From JBLHUT01 sp047629975 (GTDB lineage: Bacteria > Pseudomonadota > Alphaproteobacteria > Rhodobacterales > Rhodobacteraceae), in contig JBLHUT010000045.1 of the NCBI GenBank assembly GCA_047629975.1, positions 1 through 15,829 of the forward strand: 15,829 nucleotides of DNA, read 5' to 3'. Every line of letters starts with the position of its first letter. Position 1 is the first letter of the stretch. Below are positions 1 to 6,520 of this stretch, piece after piece. Under the pieces are notes generated by a model. The model did no database searches, was not told where the DNA came from, and worked only from the letters and a program-made list of their open reading frames with translations. A program made the position numbers and the translations under genes.

Positions 1-42
1 GTTCTTGGCCAAATCCAGGCCGATGATGCTAACCTCGTTCAT
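1..42 (-). CDS. IS110-family transposase, N-terminal 14 codons, cut by window edge
   Basis: Read on the minus strand, the first 42 bases start with ATG at 42 and give MNEVSIIGLDLAKN. This is the typical opening of IS110-type transposases, where the first Asp (LDLAK) belongs to the RuvC-like DEDD catalytic site. A good ribosome site, AAGGAG, lies about 7 bases upstream of the ATG (around 50-55). Known of the family: IS110 elements move by a DEDD transposase with a serine-containing C-terminal domain, guided by an element-encoded bridge RNA. Only 14 residues are visible, so whether the gene is intact cannot be judged. It starts immediately next to fragments of other IS families. Confidence 0.72.
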   Translation of the reverse strand, partial: MNEVSIIGLDLAKN

Positions 43-211
43 GGACGCTCTCCTTCGTAGCGGTGTTTCAACACCCACTACCTTGGCACATTAAATGCCG
101 CCGGCGGGCGTCCACCCCATCGCTTACGCTTCGCTTTGATCCGGTTACAGGGAAGCAATCTGTTTTTAGGCCCTCCTCGGCGAGCGGGGCCACATTGTTG
201 TGGACCAATTC

Positions 212-334
212 CCAGTTGGACAGAAAAGCTGACACTCTCAGCTTGCAACGCGCATGCGCCCAGCAATAGCCCCGATCCTCGACCTGAGCGACTGCATCGC
301 GCTTGAACTCGTCTGTGAAACCAGCTCCGGACAT
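212..334 (-). pseudogene. Degenerate IS3-family OrfA (transposase helix-turn-helix subunit), N-terminal remnant
   Basis: From ATG at 334 on the minus strand the frame reads MSGAGFTDEFKRDAVAQV followed by EDRGY. This matches the conserved opening of IS3-family OrfA proteins (TDEFKRDAVAQ...RGY). The next stretch, about residues 24-41 (AHARCKLRVSAFLSNW), still loosely follows the helix-turn-helix pattern of the family (A..A..LGVS...LY.W), with lost residues and one apparent indel. After that the similarity stops, although the frame stays open to position 68. The leucine zipper of OrfA and all of OrfB are missing. It is clearly a dead fragment; the N-terminal match is strong, the rest is my reading. 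Confidence 0.6.
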
Positions 335-390
335 ATTGTTCTTCTTGCTTCCAAATTTACCAAGCAAGGCCTCCACAAATCTAGGGGCAA

Positions 391-563
391 TTCACTTGCA
401 GGCTGAGCGTCTGGCGCATCTCCCGGATGGTCGGTCAATTCAGCACCCATCAACCGGACCTTGAGTTCCCTCATCAGGTCTTGATCGCCCGACGAACGTT
501 TTGGTTCACCACTGCGCTCAGCAGCTCGTTCAGCAATTTATTGGAAATCGTCATCGTCGTCAT
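391..563 (-). pseudogene. IS256-family transposase N-terminus, frameshifted and truncated
   Basis: On the minus strand, AAAGGAG precedes ATG codons at 563 and 554; the latter has the better spacing. The frame begins TISNKLLNELLSAVV and stops at TGA 474-476 after 29 codons. A second frame picks up at about 480 and reads DLMRELKVRLMGAELTDHPG, which fits the family signature at this point (a helix ending in ...ALEAELTEHLGY). Together they look like one N-terminal domain broken by a single indel near 480, then cut off near 391 where the IS3 fragment begins. The catalytic DDE core is absent. The family assignment rests on about 20 residues of the second frame. Confidence 0.5.
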
Positions 564-661
564 GCTCCTTTGGTTTGGAAGCATGGGCCGGATTACTCAT
601 GCACAAAAGATGGGACACTCTCCATACCAATAGGGTTCACACAAACGACAGGGGCGGCACG

Positions 662-739
662 CTGGTGCGTACCATCGGCTGGGTTCGCGCCAAGGCCAAG
701 ATCGGGATGAAGACCTTCGTCTCCAATATCCCCCGACAC
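662..739 (+). pseudogene. IS5-type DDE transposase, C-terminal remnant
   Basis: The plus-strand frame reads LVRTIGWVRAKAKIGMKTF then VSNIPRHI. IS5-family transposases end with a similar block, of the form RTIG..RA..KIG..NLAYN..RL. Here the NLAYN part has decayed to TFVSN. Nothing upstream in the frame resembles the DDE core, and the open frame runs on to a stop near 838 with unrelated residues. I infer a short leftover from an old insertion; the exact subgroup cannot be told. Confidence 0.42.
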
Positions 740-765
740 ATCCTGTCAGGAGCAAGGTTGCACAT

Positions 766-818
766 GGGTCATTTCTCAGTGACAATTCTGACCTCTACCG
801 GGTCAGTTGTGAGTGACA
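766..818. repeat. Two imperfect 19-bp direct repeats, period 34; possible IS terminus
   Basis: GGGTCATTTCTCAGTGACA at 766-784 and GGGTCAGTTGTGAGTGACA at 800-818 agree at 16 of 19 positions. On the minus strand both begin TGTCACT and end TGACCC. Multiple direct repeats of about this size beginning TGT are characteristic of the ends of IS21-family elements, so this may be the end of such an element. That assignment is inference; no istA or istB sequence is visible in the window. Part of the spacer plus the second copy also forms a small hairpin (CTGACC/GGTCAG). Confidence 0.4.
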
Positions 819-836
819 TTCAACATGCCCTTCATT

Positions 837-876
837 AAAAGCGAAAAAGGGGCATCGGAGCAAACCGACGCCCCTT
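837..876 (-). terminator. Rho-independent terminator of the DJ-1/PfpI gene
   Basis: On the minus strand the RNA would read AAGGGGCGTCGG, a 6-base loop, then CCGATGCCCCTT, a 12-bp stem with one G-U pair, followed by a T-rich run (TTTCGCTTTT). It starts about 42 bases after the stop codon at 918. The G-U pair becomes an A-C mismatch on the plus strand, so the hairpin works better for minus-strand transcripts. This agrees with its place downstream of the DJ-1 gene. Confidence 0.75.
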
Positions 877-917
877 GGGCAGAATTGTACACGCTGGAAC
901 ACGTAGTTTCGGGGGGG

Positions 918-1601
918 TTAACCCAGAGCTTCAAGCACCAACTTAGCGACCGCCGACGATGAAGCCGGATTCTGGCCCGTAATCAGATTGCCGTCTGATT
1001 GCGCGTATGGTGCCCAATCGTCGGTCTTGGAAAATAGGCCGCCACGATCCGACAAGGTGTCCTCTACCAACAATGGAACAACGTTGGTCAGGCCGACGGC
1101 CTCTTCCTCTGTGTTGGTAAAGCCGGTAACTTTGCGGCCTTTGACAAGGTATTCGCCACCTTTGTCTTTGGCATTGGCCAAAGCAATGGATGCGTGGCAA
1201 ACGGTTGAAACGACCTTGTCCGTGGCCCAGAACGCTTCGATCAGGCTGATGGATTGTGCATCATTGACCAGATCCCACATTGGGCCGTGACCCCCTGGAT
1301 AAAACACGCCATCAAAATCGGAGGCGTTGACGCCGGATAGTTTTACTGTGTTTGCCAGAGCCGCTTTTGCCGCCTCATCTGCTTGAAAGCGTGCGGTGTC
1401 TTCTGTTTGAAAACCTGCTTCATTGCTTTTTGGGTCCAACGGAGGCTGACCGCCCTTTGGGGATGCAAGTGTCAGTTCAACGCCAGCATCAAGGAACGTG
1501 TAATACGGTGCCGCTAATTCTTCTAACCAGAAGCCGGTCTTTTCACCAGTATCGCCAAGTGTGTCGTGTGAAGTCAGTACGATAAGAATTTTCTTGGACA
1601 T
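918..1601 (-). CDS. DJ-1/PfpI-family protein (Hsp31-like, type 1 glutamine amidotransferase fold)
   Basis: A protein of 227 residues starting MSKKILIVLTS, with SD AAGGAA six bases upstream of the ATG at 1601; an in-frame ATG 21 codons earlier has no such support. It shows the DJ-1/Hsp31 layout: a Rossmann-like start, Glu27 in TGFWLEE, the DFDGVFYPGGHG strand and loop (about 95-106), and the nucleophile elbow STVCHAS with Cys135 and His136. Length and motifs fit the class that includes yeast Hsp31 and E. coli HchA, for which glutathione-independent glyoxalase (methylglyoxal to lactate) and chaperone or deglycase roles have been described. The true substrate here is unknown. It is transcribed away from a LysR-type regulator and ends at a strong terminator, so it is probably a single-gene unit controlled by that regulator. 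Confidence 0.9.
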   Translation of the reverse strand: MSKKILIVLTSHDTLGDTGEKTGFWLEELAAPYYTFLDAGVELTLASPKGGQPPLDPKSNEAGFQTEDTARFQADEAAKAALANTVKLSGVNASDFDGVFYPGGHGPMWDLVNDAQSISLIEAFWATDKVVSTVCHASIALANAKDKGGEYLVKGRKVTGFTNTEEEAVGLTNVVPLLVEDTLSDRGGLFSKTDDWAPYAQSDGNLITGQNPASSSAVAKLVLEALG

Positions 1602-1623
1602 CTGGGTTCCTTGCGGGGTGGTA

Positions 1624-1643
1624 AGGTTACAGGGCTGTAACCT
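1624..1643. promoter_or_regulatory. Perfect 9+2+9 palindrome, candidate operator
   Basis: AGGTTACAGGGCTGTAACCT is an exact inverted repeat with a 2-base spacer, 22 bases upstream of the DJ-1 gene start in the divergent intergenic region. There is no T-run, so it is not a terminator. Its size suits a dimeric repressor or activator. At this position it would lie in the promoter or 5' leader of the DJ-1 gene. Which regulator binds is unknown; the neighbouring LysR protein is the obvious candidate, but the spacing is tighter than the usual T-N11-A LysR box. Confidence 0.5.
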
Positions 1644-1693
1644 CTTCAACCGAGGGCCTATCAATCATTGCCGGGGTGCCACAAGTGGGATAT

Positions 1694-1721
1694 TTGCCAA
1701 GACAGTTTTGCACATTGGCAA
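1694..1721. promoter_or_regulatory. Inverted repeat TTGCCAA-N14-TTGGCAA upstream of the LysR gene
   Basis: Two perfect 7-base half-sites face each other across 14 bases. The right half ends 14 bases before the chosen ATG at 1736. Half-sites spaced this way, straddling the start region of a divergent lysR gene, are consistent with an autoregulatory LysR box, but no binding evidence exists. If the protein instead began at ATG 1724, the site would almost touch the start codon. Confidence 0.38.
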
Positions 1722-1735
1722 TAATGGATGGAAAT

Positions 1736-2623
1736 ATGTCGGTTTGGAATGGTGTAGAAGAATTTGTTATGGTGGCACGCACCAGTAGCTTTACCGCAGC
1801 CGCTCGTCGTCTGAAGGTTTCGACCTCACATGTGTCTCGGCGCGTACAATCGCTTGAGGACAGGTTGGGTGTGAAGCTGCTGGCGCGGACCACACGTGCC
1901 GTAAAACTGACGGATCTTGGACGGGACTATCTCAACAGGGTTGATGAACTGATTGGCGGGATCGACGACGCGAACCAGGCCATCACCGGTGCCTTTTCGG
2001 ATCTGGCGGGACCTGTGCGTGTTTCTGCAGCGGGTCCATTTGCGGAGGCAATGGTCATGCCGATCCTTCTGGAGTTCGCTGAGCAAAATCCGCAGATTAC
2101 GTTCGAAGTAGATTTTAACAACAGAAACGTTGATCTGGTTGAAGACGGATATGACTTTGCCATCCGGTATGGTGCTTTGACCGACAGCGCATTGATCGCG
2201 CGCAAGCTTGCTACACGTAAACTGATATGTGCTGCCTCACCTGCTTATCTCGAGCAGTACGGTGAACCCTCAACACCCCAGGAATTGCAGCAACACTCGT
2301 GCATATCAGCCAATAACAACGTCTGGCAATTTGTGGACCCGTCAACGCAAAAAGGCATCTCGGTTAAGGTCAAGGGGCGCGTAAAGACGAATAGCATGGG
2401 CCTTATGTGTCTGGCTGTCGAAAAGGGTTTTGGTGTCGCATACACACCGATGGAGAACCTTGAAGCACTGATCGCTGATGGTCGTGTTCGGCGAATCCTG
2501 AAAGGATATGAAGATCAAAGCAGGTCGCATTGGATCGTCTATCCAGAGCGCCGCCATATTCCGCGCAGAGTGCGCGCGGTAGTGGAATATTTGTTAAATA
2601 GGTTGGAAGATCAACGCAATTAG
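1736..2623 (+). CDS. LysR-family transcriptional regulator
   Basis: A protein of 295 residues from MSVWNGVEEFVMVA, the usual LysR opening. The winged helix-turn-helix occupies about residues 3-60 (SSFTAAARRLKVSTSHVSRR, then LEDRLGVKLLARTTR). The rest is a type 2 periplasmic-binding-like effector domain, including PVRVSAAG near 85-95 and YDFAIRYG near 135. The start at 1736 has GGATGGA just upstream; ATG 1724 is possible, and the longer frame back to 1676 is not needed. It is divergent from the DJ-1 gene across 134 bp. Such pairs often consist of a LysR activator and an electrophile or quinone-response target, but the effector cannot be read from sequence. Base composition is lower in GC than the core genes to the right. 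Confidence 0.92.
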   Translation: MSVWNGVEEFVMVARTSSFTAAARRLKVSTSHVSRRVQSLEDRLGVKLLARTTRAVKLTDLGRDYLNRVDELIGGIDDANQAITGAFSDLAGPVRVSAAGPFAEAMVMPILLEFAEQNPQITFEVDFNNRNVDLVEDGYDFAIRYGALTDSALIARKLATRKLICAASPAYLEQYGEPSTPQELQQHSCISANNNVWQFVDPSTQKGISVKVKGRVKTNSMGLMCLAVEKGFGVAYTPMENLEALIADGRVRRILKGYEDQSRSHWIVYPERRHIPRRVRAVVEYLLNRLEDQRN

Positions 2624-2931
2624 TGAGGGACAAAGGTTAGAACCTGTCAAGATTCGCGCATCGCAAGAGGGTAACGAGATTCCGCAAAGCCTCCCTTCGA
2701 TTGTATTTCAGCATCGGTCAGGGAATGGGCCCAGACCTGCTGTTAGCCCTCAATCCCCCCTACAACTACATGATGTAGTGAAATATTCTTGATCTCCTGC
2801 ATGGCTCTGGCAAAGGGTCAAACAACCTCTGACCATGTGGATCGGCGTTGTTGCACAACTCTGATTGTGGCCCATTCACATGGTGAAACCTTACGGTTAG
2901 ACCAGCCAAACGAGCAAGCCATCACCCGCCC
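2624..2931. other. Gene-free stretch, possible IS end
   Basis: No convincing gene is visible on either strand. At about 2844-2861 the sequence GGCGTTGTTGCACAACTC recalls the GGC.(T)GTTGCACAA termini of IS5-type elements, and the bases after it could be internal to such an element. This is a weak impression only. The stretch is lower in GC than the core genes and leads directly into the resolvase remnant. Confidence 0.3.
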
Positions 2932-3200
2932 GCCATCCTGGCCACATTCGCCGAGTTTGAACCCGACGTTACCCGCATGCGAACCCGCAAACGAATAGCC
3001 ATCGCCCGCGCCAAGGAAAATTGCGCGGCAAACAACCAAAACCATCTGAAAAACAACAAAACGAACTCGAACATCTGCATACAACCGGGCAGTACGATGT
3101 CAACGATCTCGCTGACCCTGCCATGCAGCAGAAACAGATTCAATGTCGGCGATTTCAATGCTACTCAAGAGGCAACGAGCGCAGAGCAAAGAGTGTATAA
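2932..3200 (+). pseudogene. Serine resolvase/invertase C-terminal remnant, frameshifted
   Basis: From 2935 the plus strand reads ILATFAEFEPDVTRMRTRKR then IAIARAKE. This is the end of the catalytic domain and the start of the long E helix of Tn3-type resolvases and invertases (pattern FAEFERD..RERT..G.A.ARA.G). At about 3014 the match jumps to another frame, giving GKLRGKQPKPSEKQQNEL, EHLHTTGQYDVNDLAD and a stop at 3198-3200. That is the family's linker and the first helix of the C-terminal DNA-binding domain. A one-base deletion at 3013-3015 (AAGG where AARGG would be expected) explains the break. The catalytic serine region upstream and the final helix-turn-helix (SVSR..VYR) are lost, so the gene is dead. 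It implies that a resolvase-bearing element once sat beside the tRNA gene. Confidence 0.68.
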
Positions 3201-3264
3201 TTGGGGGGGCACCTTCAACCAAAATTCTCTATAAATCACGATATTTCAAAGGCTTAAAGAAATT

Positions 3265-3350
3265 TGGTGCCCAAGGTCGGACTCGAACCGACACGCCCGT
3301 GAAGGCGGGGGATTTTGAATCCCCTGCGTCTACCATTCCGCCACTCGGGC
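3265..3350 (-). tRNA. tRNA-Leu(CAA)
   Basis: An 86-base class II tRNA on the minus strand, with encoded CCA at its 3' end (3265-3267). The acceptor arms GCCCGAG and CTTGGGC pair over seven positions with one G-U. The anticodon arm GGGGATTCAAAATCCCC has loop TTCAAAA and anticodon CAA (plus-strand TTG at 3315-3317), so it reads UUG. A long variable arm (CGCC TTCA CGGGCG region) and the T arm GTCGG TTCGAGT CCGAC are intact. The 3' end faces the mobile-element debris at 2624-3200, the usual side for tRNA-targeting integrations. Confidence 0.96.
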
Positions 3351-3722
3351 ACGCTTTGATCGATGGTTTCTTTTTATGGTAGGCCGGCAACACCTTGAAG
3401 AGGAACTTCTAAATGGTCGTCCGGACGCAAAAAAACCGCGCGCTATTTGTCAAAGGTCACTATCTGAATGGAACCGTGATTCCTTGACTTGAGGCGTTGA
3501 TAATGAACTCCTGTCGGCAGGTAAAGGCCGCTTCAGGCACTATTTCAACAAGTTCCCCAACTAAAGGCAGCGGGTTGTGAACATCGGGCCAAAGGCATCC
3601 GCAAATACTCGAACCATGCGGGCGCCCCGATGGACTGCGCCGTACCGACGCCACCTGCTTTCACCGCGCTCCAAGACACCTGCGGGCGGTCGAAACGCCC
3701 CCTGCCCTTCCCCCATCGTGCG
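3351..3722. other. Intergenic region between tRNA-Leu and dctM, no gene recognised
   Basis: About 370 bp with no convincing gene. On the minus strand a perfect TTGACA lies at 3453-3448, roughly 98 bases upstream of the tRNA, and could be the -35 box of the tRNA promoter, but I see no good -10 at the matching distance (it reads TTGCGT). Just after the dctM stop, a short GGGCG/CGCCC stem (about 3680-3705) has no T-run, so no clear terminator is visible. Frames of 60 or so residues here have no recognisable features. Confidence 0.35.
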
Positions 3723-5075
3723 TCAGACCGCGACACCGACCAGCCACAATGTGATGGCCGGAAAGCTCACAAGGATCACCACCCGCACCATATCCGACAC
3801 AACAAACGGCGCCACGCCGGCATAGGTGCGTGTGATTGGAATATCGCGGGCGACACCGTTGATGATAAAAAGGTTCATCCCCACAGGCGGCGTGATCAAC
3901 CCGACCTCGACCACGATCAACGCAAGGATCCCGAACCAGATCGCCGTGTCCTGTGGCGACATCCCGAAATCAAGCACTTCGATGATCGGCAAAAAGATCG
4001 GGATCGTCAGCAGGATCATTGACAGACTATCCATCACGCAGCCAAACAAGAGATAGCACAACAGCATGATCGTCAGCACCATCAGCGGCGTGTAGGCCTG
4101 AAGGATAACCCAGTCCGCCAACAGATCGGGGGCACGGGTGATGGCAAGGAACCCCTTGAACATTTCCGCGCCCAACAGAATAAAGAAAATCATCCCCGTT
4201 GATTTCGCCGTCTCGAGTATGGCCGCTCCCAGCCCGGCAAAAGTCAAACGCCCCATGACAACACCGTAAAGTGCCGTCGCCGTCGCGCCAAAGGCCGCCG
4301 CCTCGTTGGGAGTGAACAACGCCTGTGGCCCCGGCTTGGCCCAGTTCCAGTCGCCGATGATCCCGCCCATCGTCAGGCCGAAGATCACAAAAACCGGCCA
4401 TGTCGCAGCAAGCGTTTTGAGCCGCGCGCGGTACGGCACCCGTGGCGCCGCAGTCGCCGATCCCGGCCGGATACGGACGTACAATGCCACAGTGATTATG
4501 TACCCCGCCGCCGCCAGAAGCCCGGGGATCAGGGCGGCCACGAACATCTTGACGATGTTCTGCTCGGCCATAATCGCATAAATCACCAGAATGACCGAGG
4601 GCGGGATCAAAATGCCAAGCGTCCCTCCCGCAGCAAGCACACCTGTTGACAGGCTGTCGGAATAGCCGCGCTTGCGCATCTCGGGCAAGGCCACCTGCCC
4701 CATCGTGCTGGCCGTTGCCAGAGACGAGCCACAAATCGCTCCGAACCCGGCACAGGCCCCGACACTCGCCATCGCGATGCCGCCCTTGCGGTGCCCCAGC
4801 CAGTCGGACGCCGCACGAAACAAAGCCGCAGACATCCCCGTGCGGGTCGCGATCTGCCCCATCAGGATAAACATCGGGACAATTGCCAACCCCTGATTCG
4901 AAAATGTCTCGTAGCTGAGCCCCTTTAACGCCGCCATCGGAGAGTTTGGCGCCCCCAGCACATACCACGTGCCGAAAAAGCCGGTCATCCCCATGGCAAG
5001 CGCGATCGGGATGCGCAGGAATATCCCGACCAACATCATTCCAAAAGCCGCAAGCGCCAGTTCGATACCGGTCAA
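3723..5075 (-). CDS. dctM: TRAP transporter large permease subunit
   Basis: A 450-residue hydrophobic protein with the TRAP DctM pattern: an amphipathic N-terminal helix (GIELALAAFGMMLVG), then about a dozen membrane segments. Family motifs include SNQGLAIVPMFILMG, GAICGSSLATASTMG, LAAGGTLGILIPPS and the C-terminal VEVGLITPPVGMNLF. DctM carries the transport path of these sodium-coupled, binding-protein-dependent importers of carboxylates and similar anions. I place the start at TTG 5075: it overlaps the dctQ stop (ATTGA) and has GGGAGG six bases upstream. The ATG at 5105 lies inside dctQ and would add ten non-conserved residues. This implies translational coupling. The substrate is not predictable, and no binding protein is in the window. 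Confidence 0.93.
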   Translation of the reverse strand: MTGIELALAAFGMMLVGIFLRIPIALAMGMTGFFGTWYVLGAPNSPMAALKGLSYETFSNQGLAIVPMFILMGQIATRTGMSAALFRAASDWLGHRKGGIAMASVGACAGFGAICGSSLATASTMGQVALPEMRKRGYSDSLSTGVLAAGGTLGILIPPSVILVIYAIMAEQNIVKMFVAALIPGLLAAAGYIITVALYVRIRPGSATAAPRVPYRARLKTLAATWPVFVIFGLTMGGIIGDWNWAKPGPQALFTPNEAAAFGATATALYGVVMGRLTFAGLGAAILETAKSTGMIFFILLGAEMFKGFLAITRAPDLLADWVILQAYTPLMVLTIMLLCYLLFGCVMDSLSMILLTIPIFLPIIEVLDFGMSPQDTAIWFGILALIVVEVGLITPPVGMNLFIINGVARDIPITRTYAGVAPFVVSDMVRVVILVSFPAITLWLVGVAV

Positions 5076-5629
5076 ATCCGCGCCTCCCGGCCCGCAACGA
5101 CCCATGTCACGGCCCGCCAGACCGTATAAAAACTGACCAACACCATCACAAAAGCCCCCACTACGGCAGCCCCGTACAGGCTCCAGACCGGAATTTCCAA
5201 CTCATAGGTCGTCTCGGGATAATAGGGTTTGTACCCCATCAGCAGCGCCGCACGCAGCGCGTCCGAGCCAAAGGGCAGCTTTTCTCCGAAACCGATCCAC
5301 AACTGCCGCAAGATGACCACGCTGGAAAGTGCCACAAGCGTGTCTCCGAGCAGCCCGAACACCGCCTTGGCGCGCGCCCCGAACGCATCGATCAGGATAT
5401 CGACAGTCACATGGCCACGGTTCAACTGACACCAGGGCAGAAAGTAGAAAACCGCCAGCGCGCAACCGTTTGCCACCAGCTCGTAATCCCCAGGCACGGG
5501 GCCGAACGGCCCGATCCCGTCAAGCGCACGCCCGATGATCGACGCGACTGTCATCACGGCCAGAAAGACAAGAATTGCCCCGCCTCCATAGGCAAGCCAC
5601 CGCGAGATCGCCCCCATTGCCCTGCCCAT
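5072..5629 (-). CDS. dctQ: TRAP transporter small permease subunit
   Basis: A 185-residue protein with four predicted membrane segments: about residues 9-30 (WLAYGGGAILVFLAVMTVAS), 47-65, 85-105 and 135-160. The second segment ends in the DctQ-like FFLPWCQLNRGHVTVDI motif (LNRGHV.VD is a family signature). DctQ is the membrane partner of DctM. The start at ATG 5629 has AAGGGGG upstream. The frame stays open for 99 more codons, but that extension has no membrane segments or family similarity and is rejected. The gene precedes dctM with a 4-base overlap (5072-5075). An unusual point is the loop GSDALRAALLMGYKPYYPET between segments 3 and 4, which may be typical of its subfamily. Confidence 0.9.
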   Translation of the reverse strand: MGRAMGAISRWLAYGGGAILVFLAVMTVASIIGRALDGIGPFGPVPGDYELVANGCALAVFYFLPWCQLNRGHVTVDILIDAFGARAKAVFGLLGDTLVALSSVVILRQLWIGFGEKLPFGSDALRAALLMGYKPYYPETTYELEIPVWSLYGAAVVGAFVMVLVSFYTVWRAVTWVVAGREARI

Positions 5630-5932
5630 ATGCCAGCCCCCTTCGACTACATTCGGTGTCAGCGCCGCGTGTACCGCACCAACAGGGCAAGCCGCAAGCC
5701 TGCCAAGGACTGCGACCCTTTCCACGGCGTCTTTTTCGGCACCGAGTAGTGCTGGCAGGCACGGGCAGGCACCAACCTTTGGCGGGACACTTCGGGGGAA
5801 TGCCACGTCGGCGCTTGTGTCGAATGGGCATCGCATGCCCCGCGCCCTGCCGGTGACGGCAAAACGACATTTCGCCCACAGGGCTTGACCCCGGTCGGGC
5901 AGTTGGCGCAAGTGACGCCAAAGCACTTATGG
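5630..5932. other. Divergent intergenic region between dctQ and yqaA
   Basis: About 300 bp that must hold promoters for both directions. Visible items are a tandem 10-mer (GGCAGGCACG at 5754-5763, GGCAGGCACC at 5764-5773) and an inverted repeat TTGGCG-N7-CGCCAA at 5903-5921, about 11 bases before the yqaA start. A TTGACC at 5885-5890 could be a -35 box for yqaA, but the matching -10 is poor. No gene, and in particular no dctP, is visible here. Confidence 0.35.
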
Positions 5933-6520
5933 ATGAAGCAAATGTTGCGCAGCTTGTATAACTGGACCCTGTCTCTGGCCGCAGGCCCCTATGCGCTTTG
6001 GGCGCTGGCGATTGTGGCATTTGTCGAAAGTTCGGTGTTTCCGATTCCCCCCGATGTGCTGATGATCCCGATGATTCTGGCAACCCCGCGCCGGGCTTTT
6101 CTGATTGCCGGTGTGGCAATGGTGTCCTCGGTTGCCGGTGGCATGCTGGGTTATGCGATCGGGGCCTTGTTTTACGAACAGATCGGTGCGCCCATTCTGA
6201 CGATGCTTGGCAAAGAGGGCGCCATGGTCGCCTTTAACGACCGGTTTAACGGAATGGGCTTCTGGCCGGTACTGATTGCAGGGCTGACCCCGTTTCCCTA
6301 CAAAGTCATCACGATCATGTCGGGTTGGACGGGCATGTCACTGGGCACGTTTGTGGTGACCTCGATTGTGGCGCGTGGTTTGCGGTTCTTTCTCGTGGCC
6401 ACGTTGTTGTGGAAGTTCGGTGATCCGATCCGGACGTTCATCGAAAAACGGTTGGGCCTGCTCACGATTGTTTTTGTCGCCTTGCTGCTGGGCAGCTTCA
6501 TGTTGGTGAAATACATATGA
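5933..6520 (+). CDS. yqaA: YqaA-family membrane protein (DedA/VTT superfamily)
   Basis: A 195-residue protein with the VTT/DedA-like plan: an N-terminal helix, then the re-entrant-loop motif VESSVFPIPPD (31-41), a glycine-rich segment SVAGGMLGYAIGALFYE (66-82), a second loop LTPFPYKVITIMSG (118-131), the ARGLRFF helix (147-153) and a final membrane segment ending LVKYI. Members of this superfamily are inner-membrane proteins linked to lipid flipping and membrane homeostasis; the exact role of YqaA is not established. The start is ATG 5933 or ATG 5942, and neither has a strong SD; the annotated upstream TTG adds unrelated residues. Its stop overlaps the dsbB start (ATGA), so the two are co-translated, suggesting a shared envelope role. 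Confidence 0.88.
   Translation: MKQMLRSLYNWTLSLAAGPYALWALAIVAFVESSVFPIPPDVLMIPMILATPRRAFLIAGVAMVSSVAGGMLGYAIGALFYEQIGAPILTMLGKEGAMVAFNDRFNGMGFWPVLIAGLTPFPYKVITIMSGWTGMSLGTFVVTSIVARGLRFFLVATLLWKFGDPIRTFIEKRLGLLTIVFVALLLGSFMLVKYI

Noticed and set aside
68..211. Continuation of the IS3 OrfA frame
   Set aside because: The frame is open but has no resemblance to OrfA beyond residue 41; treated as non-coding debris.
575..661. Upstream part of the plus-strand frame carrying the IS5-type motif
   Set aside because: Residues before LVRTIG show no DDE transposase features, so only 662-739 is called.
4027..5097. 356-codon frame overlapping dctM on the same strand
   Set aside because: Composition is rich in Asp, Gly, Cys and His without domains; it is a shifted reading of the dctM gene.
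5754..5773. Tandem GGCAGGCAC repeat as a CRISPR or microsatellite seed
   Set aside because: Only two 10-base units, no spacers and no cas genes; most likely chance.
5630..5926. N-terminal extension of dctQ by 99 codons
   Set aside because: The added part has no membrane segment, no signal peptide and no family similarity; ATG 5629 has an SD.
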